A DNA stretch of 64,000 nucleotides from assembly GCF_017874715.1 (NCBI RefSeq), contig NZ_JAGGLR010000014.1, positions 1-64,000 on the forward strand, read 5' to 3'. Position numbers and translations under genes: made by a program. The stretch is from Streptomyces iranensis. GTDB lineage: Bacteria; Actinomycetota; Actinomycetes; Streptomycetales; Streptomycetaceae. Below the pieces are notes generated by a model, which was given only the letters and a program-made list of their open reading frames with translations, did no database searches and was not told where the DNA came from. Positions 27,276-35,800 of this stretch are shown piece after piece. How positions within the stretch are numbered: the first letter of the stretch is position 1; each line of letters opens with the position of its first letter.

Positions 27276-27527
27276 GTGGAGGCCGACGGGTCTCACGAAG
27301 CGTTCTCCGCGCCTTGTGGCACGGGAGCTGTCCGGCGCTACACGCACCTGGACCGCGTCCTGCTGCCGCTGGCTGCACACGCCGTCGCAGCACGCCTGCG
27401 CGAGCTGGAGGCATGCGCCGCGCAAGTGGAGGACCTGACGGAGGCCCGTGCCATCGCCGCCGAGGTGTCCGCCGTCCAGACCGAGGCGGCGGACGAGGCG
27501 GGTGTCGACCGGCGGGCCGGCGGGTGA
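27276..27527 (+). CDS. Hypothetical short ORF or gene fragment
   Basis: An 83-codon frame with high-GC third positions and a helical, Ala/Glu-rich C-terminal half (LPLAAHAVAARLRELEAC, then EDLTEARAIAAEVSAVQTEA). No ribosome binding site is visible. It lies among gene fragments, and the opposite strand is also open here, so it may be the tail of a deleted gene. I do not recognise it. From 27116 to 27275 I see no gene; TATAGG near 27190 could be a promoter -10 for the minus-strand small gene. Confidence 0.25.
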   Translation: MEADGSHEAFSAPCGTGAVRRYTHLDRVLLPLAAHAVAARLRELEACAAQVEDLTEARAIAAEVSAVQTEAADEAGVDRRAGG

Positions 27528-27543
27528 CCGGCGAGAGTGGGTA

Positions 27544-27768
27544 CTCGACCACCGTAGTGCCGTACGCTATCTCCCCGCGACCGATTGCCTGTTCCAGAAT
27601 CCACAGCGCAGAACGGTCTTTGCTACTTTCCGTGGGATTGTAGAATTCCAGCTTGGCGACAATGTCACACTGCTCGTCCGTCAGGGGAATCAGCGGGGTT
27701 CCCATAAGGCCCCTGCGAATTTGCCTTGCCCGTTCGATCAGAGATTGATCAGCACGCCTGTGGAGCAT
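27544..27768 (-). pseudogene. N-terminal fragment of a cysteine-synthase-like PLP enzyme
   Basis: From the ATG at 27768 the minus strand encodes 75 residues with the hallmark N-terminal blocks of the cysteine synthase (OASS) fold: MGTPLIPL, then VAKLEFYNPTESSKDRSALW with the PLP-binding Lys in the SKDR segment, and AIGRGEI. The similarity stops abruptly at about 27544, where an SGNTG loop should follow, and the frame continues into Arg/Pro-rich nonsense. The full enzyme would be over 300 residues. This fold includes enzymes that make diaminopropionate and related amino acids for peptide natural products, but the fragment cannot be assigned further. Confidence 0.65.
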
Positions 27769-27879
27769 GGGCCGAGTCTGGCACGGCACCGGTCGAGGCG
27801 GCTCAATCGCGGCTCAAGCGCGTTGCGACAAAAGCTTGGCGGACAAAAAGAAAGGGGCTGTTCAACCGTCCAGGACGGA

Positions 27880-28080
27880 CCCGGGCGAGGTGGGCGGCCG
27901 AGGTGGATGCGCATCGCCTCGGCGGCCAGTTCGATCCCGCTGCTGAGGTGGACGAGGTGGTGCATGAAGCCCCCGCCGCCGATGCGCGCGCCCATCTCCA
28001 CCAGCACCGGCCGCACCCCGCGCAGCCCCGGACCGACCTCTGCCCAACCGATCAATAGCAACGGTCCGACCGCATCAAAA
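27880..28080 (-). pseudogene. C-terminal fragment of an ATP-grasp ligase
   Basis: The minus strand encodes VLVEMGARIGGGGFMHHL, then SSGIELAAEAMRIHLG, which is the conserved metal-binding end of the ATP-grasp fold (E and R/N in EMGARIGGG) with its following helix. Only about 60 residues are left of an enzyme that should be near 400. The 5' part is cut off close to the end of the TetR gene. It lies just upstream of the PLP-enzyme fragment on the same strand, so the two may be relics of one operon. Confidence 0.6.
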
Positions 28081-28154
28081 TCGCAACGCCAACGTCCACA
28101 CATTCCCGCACCACGGGTTGGTGTTTTGGGTCAAGCCCCCTCCGACCTGGTCTC

Positions 28155-28748
28155 CTACCGCCTGCCGTCCGCCGCCGGAAGGCCGTCCAGGAGGGTGCCG
28201 AGCGCGGACGTGACCAGCGCGCACACCTCGTTCGGATCCGCGTCCGCCAGCGGCTCCTTGCCCACCAGCACCCGCATCATCCCTATGCCGAGCAGCCAGG
28301 ACAGGGCCAGATCCGCCCGTAGTTCGTGGTTGTCGGCGCTGGACAGGGAGGCCAGCACCCGCGCGTAGTCGTCGCTGATGGCGCGCACCGCCGTACCGAT
28401 CTCGTCGCCGCTGTCCACCGAGCGCAGCAGCGTGGCCAGCGCGCGGCTGCCCGGTTCCCTGCCACCGTGGCCCAGCAGCCCGCGCAGGGCGGCCTCCAGC
28501 AGCTCATGGGGCGGGGTGGTGCGCAGCTGCTCCTCCCCGTTGTGCGCGATCACCTCGCCGAACAGCGCTCTTTTCGAGCCGAAGTAGCGGAACAGCAGCG
28601 CCTGGTTGACCCCCGCGCGATCGGCGATGTCCCGGACCGTCGCCCGTTCATAGCCCCGCTCGGCGAACAGCGCCGCCGCGGCCTCCAGCAGCCGCCGACG
28701 TGTGTTCCGCGCGTCCCGGCGCTGCCCCTCGGACACGGTCGTCCCCAT
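28155..28748 (-). CDS. TetR-family transcriptional regulator
   Basis: A 197-residue TetR repressor. The N-terminal HTH is canonical: RRRLLEAAAALFAERGYERA, then TVRDIADRAGVNQALLFRYF, then GSKRALF (about residues 17-60). The C-terminal ligand domain is all-helical. The ATG at 28748 is preceded by GAGGGG; the longer frame upstream would run through the promoter region and is not used. It is divergent from a P450-ferredoxin pair, and a perfect 16-bp palindrome lies between them, so it most likely represses both the pair and itself. Confidence 0.93.
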   Translation of the reverse strand: MGTTVSEGQRRDARNTRRRLLEAAAALFAERGYERATVRDIADRAGVNQALLFRYFGSKRALFGEVIAHNGEEQLRTTPPHELLEAALRGLLGHGGREPGSRALATLLRSVDSGDEIGTAVRAISDDYARVLASLSSADNHELRADLALSWLLGIGMMRVLVGKEPLADADPNEVCALVTSALGTLLDGLPAADGRR

Positions 28749-28818
28749 CACGACACCCCTCTCGTCTGCCTCCGGCGATTCCCTTCGGCCCGTCAGATCA
28801 ACGGCGCAAAGGGGCCGT

Positions 28819-28847
28819 TGACCGTACCAGCCGCCGCCTCCTAGCTT
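28819..28847 (+). promoter_or_regulatory. Probable sigma-70-type promoter of the P450-ferredoxin pair
   Basis: TTGACC (28819-28824) and TAGCTT (28842-28847) are separated by exactly 17 bp, a good match to the vegetative consensus for an actinobacterium. The operator palindrome begins two bases after the -10 box, covering the expected transcription start. Confidence 0.55.
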
Positions 28848-28848
28848 T

Positions 28849-28864
28849 GTAAGCACGTGCTTAC
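28849..28864. promoter_or_regulatory. TetR operator: perfect 16-bp palindrome
   Basis: GTAAGCACGTGCTTAC is its own reverse complement over all 16 bases. It lies between the divergent TetR and P450 starts, 15 bases before the P450 GTG and directly after the -10 box, the position expected for a repressor site. Confidence 0.8.
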
Positions 28865-28879
28865 GCAAGGGAGATCACG

Positions 28880-30070
28880 GTGACCACAGCGGAGACCACA
28901 CCCATCGACTATCCCTTCAACTCCGCCGAGGGGCTCGCGCTCAGCGAGGCGTACGACCAGGCCAGGAACCACACCGGATTACTCCGGGTGCGCTTGCCGT
29001 ACGGTGAGCCCGCCTGGCTGGCCACGCGGTACGCCGACGCCCGGCTGGTGCTCGGGGACCGGCGCTTCAGCCGGGCCGCGGCGCTCCACCACGACGAGCC
29101 ACGGCAGTCCGAGGGCCGGCGCGACAGCGGCATCCTGACCATGGACCCGCCCGACCACACCCGGCTGCGCACTCTCGTCGCCAGGGCGTTCACCGTCCAC
29201 CAAGTGGAGAAACTCCGCTCGTGGGTCCGGCAGTTGACCCATGACCTGCTCGACGACCTCGAGGCCGCGGGGCCACCCGCCGATCTCGTGGACCGCTATG
29301 CCCTGCCCATTCCGGTCGGGGTCATCTGCGCCATGCTCGGCGTCCCGGAGGAGGACCGGCCCAAGTTCCGCACCTGGAGCGACGCCGCGCTCTCCACCAG
29401 CTCCCTGAGCGCCGAGGACCTCAGCCGCAACACCGATGAGCTGCGCGCCTATATGGCCGGGCTGATCGAGGAGCATCGCGTCAGCCCGCGGGACGACATC
29501 ATGACCTCGCTGATCGAGGCGAGGGACGCGGGCGACCGGCTGTCCGAGCTCGAGCTCGTCGATCTGTGCGTGGGCATCCTGGTGGCCGGGCACGAGACCA
29601 CGGCCACCCAGATCCCCAACTTCGTGCTGACGCTGCTGGACCACCCGGACGAACTGCGCCGGCTGCGCGAGGAGCCCGCACTGCTGCACGGCGCCGTCGA
29701 GGAGCTGCTGCGCTTCGTCCCGCTGGGCATGGCCGCGTCCTTCCCCCGCTACGCCACGGAGGACGTCGAGGTGGGCGGCACATTGGTGCGCGCCGGGGAG
29801 CCCGTGCTCGTCGCCGTCGGCTCGGCCAACCGCGACGCGCTGCGCTTCGATGAGCCGGGCACTCTGAAAGTCGCCCGCCCCGCCACCCAGCACCTCGGCT
29901 TCGGTCACGGTGTGCACCACTGCCTGGGCGCGCCCCTGGCCCGGCTGGAGCTCCAGGAGGCGCTCGGCGCGCTGATCGCCCGCTTCCCGAATCTGCGGCT
30001 GGTGGGGGACGTGGAGTGGAAGGGCAAGATGCTGGTCCGCGGGCCCCGCGTCATGCCCATCGGGTGGTGA
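28880..30070 (+). CDS. Cytochrome P450 under TetR control
   Basis: A 396-residue class I bacterial P450 with every landmark: I-helix AGHETT, K-helix EELLR, haem loop FGHGVHHCLG (Cys near residue 348), and the following APLARLE helix. The GTG start has AAGGGAG six bases before it. It resembles the CYP105/CYP107-type enzymes of Streptomyces in general motif pattern. The ferredoxin gene starts six bases after its stop and should deliver electrons to it. Whether it tailors the peptide of the adjacent NRPS or acts on foreign compounds sensed by the TetR protein is open. Confidence 0.96.
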   Translation: MTTAETTPIDYPFNSAEGLALSEAYDQARNHTGLLRVRLPYGEPAWLATRYADARLVLGDRRFSRAAALHHDEPRQSEGRRDSGILTMDPPDHTRLRTLVARAFTVHQVEKLRSWVRQLTHDLLDDLEAAGPPADLVDRYALPIPVGVICAMLGVPEEDRPKFRTWSDAALSTSSLSAEDLSRNTDELRAYMAGLIEEHRVSPRDDIMTSLIEARDAGDRLSELELVDLCVGILVAGHETTATQIPNFVLTLLDHPDELRRLREEPALLHGAVEELLRFVPLGMAASFPRYATEDVEVGGTLVRAGEPVLVAVGSANRDALRFDEPGTLKVARPATQHLGFGHGVHHCLGAPLARLELQEALGALIARFPNLRLVGDVEWKGKMLVRGPRVMPIGW

Positions 30071-30075
30071 GCCGG

Positions 30076-30291
30076 ATGACCTGGAAGGCGGAGGTCGATG
30101 GCGGCCGGTGCATGGCGTCCGGCATGTGTGCCGGCATCGCCCCCGACCTGTTCGCCCTCGACGAGGAGCACGCCCGGCCGCGACGCGAGGAGGTCCCGGA
30201 GGAGGAGCGGGTGCTGGACGCGGCGGACTCCTGTCCCGCGCTGGCGATCACCATCCGCGACGGCACCACGACCGTCGGACCGCGTCCCTGA
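30076..30291 (+). CDS. [3Fe-4S]-type ferredoxin
   Basis: 71 residues with the single-cluster pattern CMASGMC (C-x5-C) and a distal SCP (third Cys), as in the small [3Fe-4S] ferredoxins that serve Streptomyces P450s. The ATG at 30076 is five bases after the P450 stop; the frame open further upstream overlaps the P450 and is ignored. It probably transfers electrons to the adjoining P450. It meets the convergent methyltransferase gene with a 22-bp gap and no clear terminator. Confidence 0.92.
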   Translation: MTWKAEVDGGRCMASGMCAGIAPDLFALDEEHARPRREEVPEEERVLDAADSCPALAITIRDGTTTVGPRP

Positions 30292-30313
30292 ACCCTGTCC
30301 GGGAGACCCCGCG

Positions 30314-31177
30314 TCAGGACTTCTGCGCGACGCCCGCCCAGAAGGACACCTCTTCGTCGGTCACATCGCCGGTCTCCACATGGGAGTCCCTTTCGGCCAG
30401 GTCGGCCCGCCAGCGGTGCGGCACCTCCAGGCCCGGTTCGACCAGCTCCAGACCGGTGAAGAAGCGCTCCACCTCGTCCCTGGTGCGGATTTTCCCCTGG
30501 ATGCCGCCGCTGTGGTAGATCTGCACGGTCTTCTGGGTGGCCTCGGGGTCGAAGTCCGGGGTGATGTGGCTCAGCACCAGGAAGGAGCCGGGGGCGAGCG
30601 CGTCGACCAGCCGCTGGACGAGGTCGTACGGGGCCCACTCGTCGGGGACGAAGTGCAGGAGCGAGACCAGGCTCAGCGCGACCGGCTGGGACAGGTCCAG
30701 CACCTCGGTGAGGTCGGGCGAGGCGAGGACGGCCTCGGGCTCGGTGATGTCCCCGTGCACATAGGCGGTGCGGCCCTCGGGGTGGCTCGTGAGCAGGGCC
30801 TGGGCATGGGCGAGCACGATGGGGTCGTTGTCCACGTAGACGACCCGGGACTCCGGGGCGATCCCCTGGGCCACCTCGTGCAGATTCGGCCGGGTGGGAA
30901 TGCCGGTGCCGATGTCGAGGAACTGGCGGATGCCCCGCTCGTCGGCGAGGAACCGGATCGCGCGGTGCATCCAGGCCCGGTTGGTCCGGGCGGCGATCAT
31001 GACACCCGGCCACAGGGTGAGCACCTTGGCCGCGGCCTCACGGTCGGCGACGTAGTTGTCCTTGCCGCCCAGGAAGTAGTCGTACATCCGGGCGCTGTGC
31101 GGTCGCCCCTGGTTGAGGGGGGTGTTGGGGGGCTCCGGCCCGCTTCCGGTCTGGGATGCTACCCCTTGCGCGGTCAC
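30314..31177 (-). CDS. SAM-dependent methyltransferase (DUF574/Methyltransf_19 family)
   Basis: A 287-residue protein of an actinobacterial methyltransferase-like family. Features are the N-terminal SARMYDYFLGGKDNYVADRE, the SAM-binding region LDIGTGIPT, the acidic strand end VVYVDNDP, and LLHFVPDEWAP. The GTG start has GGAGGAG eight bases upstream. It is on the NRPS strand, 149 bp downstream of the MbtH gene, but a strong hairpin lies in that gap, so it may have its own promoter. These proteins are very abundant in Streptomyces and few have proven substrates, so a role in peptide methylation is only possible. Confidence 0.88.
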   Translation of the reverse strand: MTAQGVASQTGSGPEPPNTPLNQGRPHSARMYDYFLGGKDNYVADREAAAKVLTLWPGVMIAARTNRAWMHRAIRFLADERGIRQFLDIGTGIPTRPNLHEVAQGIAPESRVVYVDNDPIVLAHAQALLTSHPEGRTAYVHGDITEPEAVLASPDLTEVLDLSQPVALSLVSLLHFVPDEWAPYDLVQRLVDALAPGSFLVLSHITPDFDPEATQKTVQIYHSGGIQGKIRTRDEVERFFTGLELVEPGLEVPHRWRADLAERDSHVETGDVTDEEVSFWAGVAQKS

Positions 31178-31279
31178 GTGGTGTTCTCCTCCGTATCCGG
31201 GCGCGATCCCTCACGCCGCGGCCGACTGTTCAAAGGATGGTAACCGCGTGACCGTACGGGGAAGTTGAGGGGCCCGGTG

Positions 31280-31305
31280 CGGCCGGCGCCATCACGCGCC
31301 GGCCG
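31280..31305 (-). terminator. Strong hairpin downstream of the MbtH gene
   Basis: CGGCCGGCGC and GCGCCGGCCG form a perfect 10-bp stem with a 6-nt loop, 22 bases after the MbtH stop codon. There is no T-run after it. It probably ends or attenuates the NRPS-MFS-MbtH transcript before the methyltransferase gene. Confidence 0.5.
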
Positions 31306-31326
31306 CGCCGCGTTACGAGGCCCGGG

Positions 31327-31530
31327 TCAGGAGGCGGCGTTGTCCATGCGTTCGCGCAGGCTGCGCGGCCGCATATCGGTCCACACCTCGTCGACGTACG
31401 CGGAGCACTCGTCCTTGGTGCCCTCCTTGCCGACGGTGTGCCAGCCCTCGGGCACCTCGAGGTCGGCGGGCCACAGCGAGTACTGGTCCTCGTCGTTGCG
31501 CAGCACCTGGTAGCGGGCGGTGTCGTCCAT
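31327..31530 (-). CDS. MbtH-like protein
   Basis: 67 residues with the full family signature: YQVLRNDEDQYSLWP, then VPEGWHTVG, ECSAYVDEVWTDMRP and a final SLRERM. AGGAGAG stands eight bases before the ATG. MbtH-like proteins bind adenylation domains and are needed for their folding or activity, so this one should serve one or several A domains of the two NRPS proteins. It lies at the end of the NRPS transcription unit, separated from the MFS gene by a 9-bp tandem repeat array. Confidence 0.97.
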   Translation of the reverse strand: MDDTARYQVLRNDEDQYSLWPADLEVPEGWHTVGKEGTKDECSAYVDEVWTDMRPRSLRERMDNAAS

Positions 31531-31552
31531 GGTCGGTCTCTCCTGTCGGTGA

Positions 31553-31615
31553 TCGGTCAGGTCGGTCAGATCGGTCAGGTCGGTCAGGTCGGTCAGGTGG
31601 GTCAGATCGGTCAGG
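31553..31615. repeat. 9-bp tandem repeat, seven units
   Basis: Seven consecutive copies of TCGGTCAGG (two copies end in A, one has TGG at the start) fill most of the 116-bp space between the MFS stop and the MbtH start, ending about 22 bases before the MbtH start codon. The array is out of any coding frame. Slippage could vary the spacing between the genes. Confidence 0.9.
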
Positions 31616-31646
31616 TCGGGAATGGTCGGGAAGCGCCGGACGGCGG

Positions 31647-32897
31647 TCAGTCGGTCGGCCGCCCGGCCTCATGGCGGCGGGACAGCGTGCGCAGGGTCGG
31701 GCTGACGGTGGCGAGGACGGCCGCGGTGGACATCCCCGCCGAGCAGAGCAGGATCGCCCGGTCGCCCGGCAGGGCCTGGGCGAGCGATCCGCCCAGCGCG
31801 GGGCCCGCCGCGCCCGCGGCACCGCAGGCCAGGACGAGTGTGCTGGTGAGCCTGCCGCGCAGCTCGTCCGGGGTGCGCAACAGTTGGTCGGTCATGATGG
31901 CGGTGTTCGCCGTCGGCGGGAACAGCGCCATCAGGGCGAACAGCACCCCGATGAGATAGCCGCTGTCCATCAGCACGGTGACCGGGGCGAGCACGGCCAG
32001 AGCCCAGAACACCGCGATGATGCCGCCGTACGGGCCCAGCCGCCGGTGCAGTACGGGCGCCAGCAGCGCACCCGCCACCCCGCCCACCCCGAGCATGGCC
32101 GCCATCACGCCGACCTCCCCGGAGGGCACCCCCCGGGACTCGGCGAGCACGATGACGACGAGGTAGAAGGCGCTGAAGAACAGGTTGAGCACCACCGCGC
32201 ACACCACCGTGACCCGGATTCGCCGCTCCCCCCACACCCACCGCAGCCCGTCCAGCGCCTCCCGGCCCAGCGGGCCCATCCCGACGGCGGGCCGCTCGCG
32301 CCGGGGCAGCCGGACGAAGAGCAGCGCGACGAAGGAGAGCGTATGTGTCACGGCGTCCACCAGGAAGGGCACGAACCGCCCCACGGCGAACAGGAACCCG
32401 CCGGTCGCGGTGCCCGCCAGCTGCCCCATCGAGGCCCGTGCCGTGTTCATCGCCACCGCCGTGGGCAGATGCTCGTCCGCCACCAGGGCGGGCAGCGACG
32501 AGCTCTCGGCCGGTTCGAAGAGCGCCGCGCTCGCCCCGAACACCGCCGCCACGACGACCATGTGCCAGACGGTGGCCGCGCCCGCCCACACGGCGGCCAC
32601 CAGGCTGATGGCGGAGACCGCCTGGGCCGCCTCACAGCCCAGCATGATGGCCTTGCGGTCGTAGCGGTCCACCAGGACACCCGCCGGGAGCCCGGTCACC
32701 ATCTGTGCGGCGGCGATGGTGCCCATGACCAGACCGGAGGCGGCGCCCGAGCCGGTGAGCGCGAGGACCAGCAGCGGAAACGCGATCAGCGCCGTGTGGA
32801 AGCCGAACTCCGAGAGTGCCTGACTGCCCCACAGCAGCCGGTAGTCCCGGTTGCGCGACAGCGGAACCGGCGGCGACACCGGCGGGGCGGCGGTCAT
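31647..32897 (-). CDS. MFS transporter, probable peptide exporter
   Basis: A 416-residue major facilitator protein of the DHA3/EntS-like type: RDYRLLWGSQALSEFG at the N-terminus, the loop motif GVLVDRYDRKAIM between the second and third segments, and about a dozen hydrophobic stretches. Its ATG overlaps the NRPS-2 stop codon as ATGA, so it is translated together with the synthetase. That position argues for export of the finished peptide and thus for self-resistance. The start is set by the overlap, since the frame reads upstream into the NRPS gene. Confidence 0.94.
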   Translation of the reverse strand: MTAAPPVSPPVPLSRNRDYRLLWGSQALSEFGFHTALIAFPLLVLALTGSGAASGLVMGTIAAAQMVTGLPAGVLVDRYDRKAIMLGCEAAQAVSAISLVAAVWAGAATVWHMVVVAAVFGASAALFEPAESSSLPALVADEHLPTAVAMNTARASMGQLAGTATGGFLFAVGRFVPFLVDAVTHTLSFVALLFVRLPRRERPAVGMGPLGREALDGLRWVWGERRIRVTVVCAVVLNLFFSAFYLVVIVLAESRGVPSGEVGVMAAMLGVGGVAGALLAPVLHRRLGPYGGIIAVFWALAVLAPVTVLMDSGYLIGVLFALMALFPPTANTAIMTDQLLRTPDELRGRLTSTLVLACGAAGAAGPALGGSLAQALPGDRAILLCSAGMSTAAVLATVSPTLRTLSRRHEAGRPTD

Positions 32898-35800
32898 ACG
32901 GAGCCCCGGCAGTCCACGGCGATCCGGCGCAGCGCCTCCGCGAAGTCCCCGGCCACCGCCTCCACGGTCGCCCTCTCGTGCACATCGGGGCGGTAGCGCC
33001 AGGTGAAGCCGAGCCGGGCGTCCTGCACCGCGCCCACCACCTCCAGCAGATGGGAGCCGCCCTCGCGCGGATCGTGGTCCTGGCCGAACGAGCCGTGCTC
33101 GGCGTGGACCAGACCGCCCTGGGACTCGGCCGAACGGGCGTCCCACTGGCCGAGGTAGTTGAACACGATCTGCGGCCCGGCGCCGTGCCGGGACAGCCGC
33201 TCGCGCAGCTCGGGTGGGCCGAAGGCGCGCAGCGCCCCGAAGCCGAAGCCGTTGCCGGGGACGGTCCGCAGCCGCCGCCGCACCGACTTGACCAGCCCCC
33301 GCCAGTCGGCCGCCCCGCCGTCGGGGAGGTCCGGCAGCTCGAAGGAGACCGGATACATGGTGGTGAACCAGCCCACCGTACGGGAGAGATCGACACCGTC
33401 CAGGACGTCCTCGCGCCCATGGCCCTCCAGCTCCACCGACACCCGCTCCTGGCCCGTCCAGCGGGACAGCGCCACCGCGAGGGCGGCGAGCAGCACATCG
33501 TTGATGCGGGTGCGATAGGCGGTGGGCGCCGAGCGCAGCAGCGCCTCGGTGTCCCGCTCGTCGAGCTCGACCGGCACCGTACCGATCTCGGGCCCCGGCG
33601 TGGCCACCTGATGGTCGACCGGCAGCGGCCGGGCGTCGAGAACCTCGCACCAGTGGTCGGCCTCATGGTCCAGGCCGCCCTCGGACACATGCTCCGCGAG
33701 CCGCCGCGCCCAGTCGCGGAAGGCGGTGGTCCTGGTGCCGAGGTCCACCGGTTCGCCCCGCACCCCCTGCTGATAGGCGATGTCCAGGTCGTCCAGCAGG
33801 ATCCGCCAGGACACCCCGTCGATGACCAGATGGTGCGCGGTCAGGAAGAGGAACGGCCGCCGGGCCTCGCCGAAGCGGAAAAGCGCGGCCCGCAGCAGCG
33901 GCCCGCGGCCCAGGTCGAAGCCAGCGTGGAGCGCGTCGGCCGCCTTCTCCATCGCAGCGTCCGCCTCCCGCGCCGGCAGACCGGACAGGTCATGGCGGTC
34001 CAGGACGGCGCCGTCGCCATCCGGTTCCGGGACGTGGCCGTGCCACTCGCCGCCGTCCTCGGTGAACCGGGTGCGCAGCGCGTCATGGTGGACCAGGAGC
34101 GCCGCCAGCGCCCCCTCCAGCGCCTTCTCGTCCGGCTCCTGGTGCAGCTCCAGCAGTGTGGACTGGTTGAAGTGGCGCGGATTCACGGTGTGGGTGGCGA
34201 AGAACCAGCGCTGGATCGGGGTGAGCGGAAGCGACCCGGTCCCCGGCTCCGCACGGCCCTCGTCCCGTTCGGCGGTGGCCACGGTGGCGAGCCCCGCCAC
34301 CGTCTGATGGGTGAACAGGTCCTTGGTGGTGAGCCGCAGACCGGCCTGCCGGGCGCGGGAGACCACCTGGATGCTGAGGATGGAATCCCCGCCGAGCTCG
34401 AAGAAGTTGTCCTCCACACCCACACGTTCCAGACCGAGCACATCGGCCCAGATGTCCGCGATCCGGCGCTCCATCGGGGTGCGCGGGGCGACATGGCGCG
34501 CCCCGGAGGCGATGGGCACCGGATCCGGATCGGGCAGCGCCCGGCGGTCCACCTTGCCGTTGGCGTTAAGCGGAAGGGCGTCCAGGGTGGCGAACGCCGA
34601 CGGCACCATATGGGACGGCAGGGTCCGCCCCAGGACGTCGCGCAGCGAGGCGGCGGTCGGCGAGGTACCCGGCGCCGGGACGACATAGCCCACCAGGCGC
34701 TTCCCGCCGGAGGGCTGCTCCGGAGTCGGGGCGGTCTCCCGTACGGCGACCACCGCTTCCCGTACCTCCGGGCTGCGCCGCAGCGCGCTCTCCACCTCGC
34801 CGGGTTCGATCCGGAAGCCACGGACCTTGACCTGGTCGTCGGCGCGGCCCAGGAACGCGAGCTCGCCGTCGCCGGTCCACCGCACCACGTCGCCGGTGCG
34901 GTACATCCGCCCGCCCGCCGGGCCGAACGGATCGGCCACGAACCGTGCGGCGGTCAGCCCCGGACGGCCCAGATAGCCCCGCGCCAGCCCCGTGCCCGCC
35001 ACATACAGCTCCCCGGCCACGCCCACCGGTACCGGGCGCAGCGCCTCGTCCAGTACGTAGACCCGGGTGTTCGGGATCGGCCGGCCGATCGGCGGCACCC
35101 CCGACCCGGCGGTCAGCGCCCCGGACCAGGTACTCACCACCGTGGCCTCGGTCGGGCCGTAGGAGTTGACCATTCGCCGCCCCGGCGCCCAGCGGTCCAC
35201 CAGTTCGGCGGAGCAGGCGTCGGCGCCGACGATCAGGGTCCGCAGATCCGGCAGCCCCGTCCGCCGATCCGCCTCCGGCACGGTGGCCAGCGCGGCCGGC
35301 GGGATCAGCGCATGGGTGATCCGCTGTCCGCCGAGCACCTCGGCCAGCCGCTCGCCCAGCAGCGGGCCCTCGTCACCGATCACCAGCGCCGCGCCACGGG
35401 GCAGCGAGACACACAGCTCCAGGACGGAGGCGTCGAAGCTGGGGGAGGAGAACTGCAGCACCCGGTCCCCGGCCCGTACGTCGTAGTGCGCGGCCGCGGC
35501 GGCCGAGAAACCGGCCAGCCCGGCATGGGTGACCACGACCGCCTTGGGCACACCGGTGGAGCCGGAGGTGTAGATGACATACGCCGGATGGTCCGGCGTC
35601 AGGCCACGGCGTGGGGGTGGCGCGGCGGGGCCCGCCTCGGCCCACACCGAGGCCGCGTCGTCGAGCACCACCGAGGGCGCGGCGTCGCGCAGCATGAACG
35701 CCACCCGCTCCTTCGGATAGCCGGGGTCGACCGGCAGGAACGCACCGCCCGCCTTCGCCACGGCCAGCTGCGCCACCAGCATCTCCACCGAACGCGGCAG

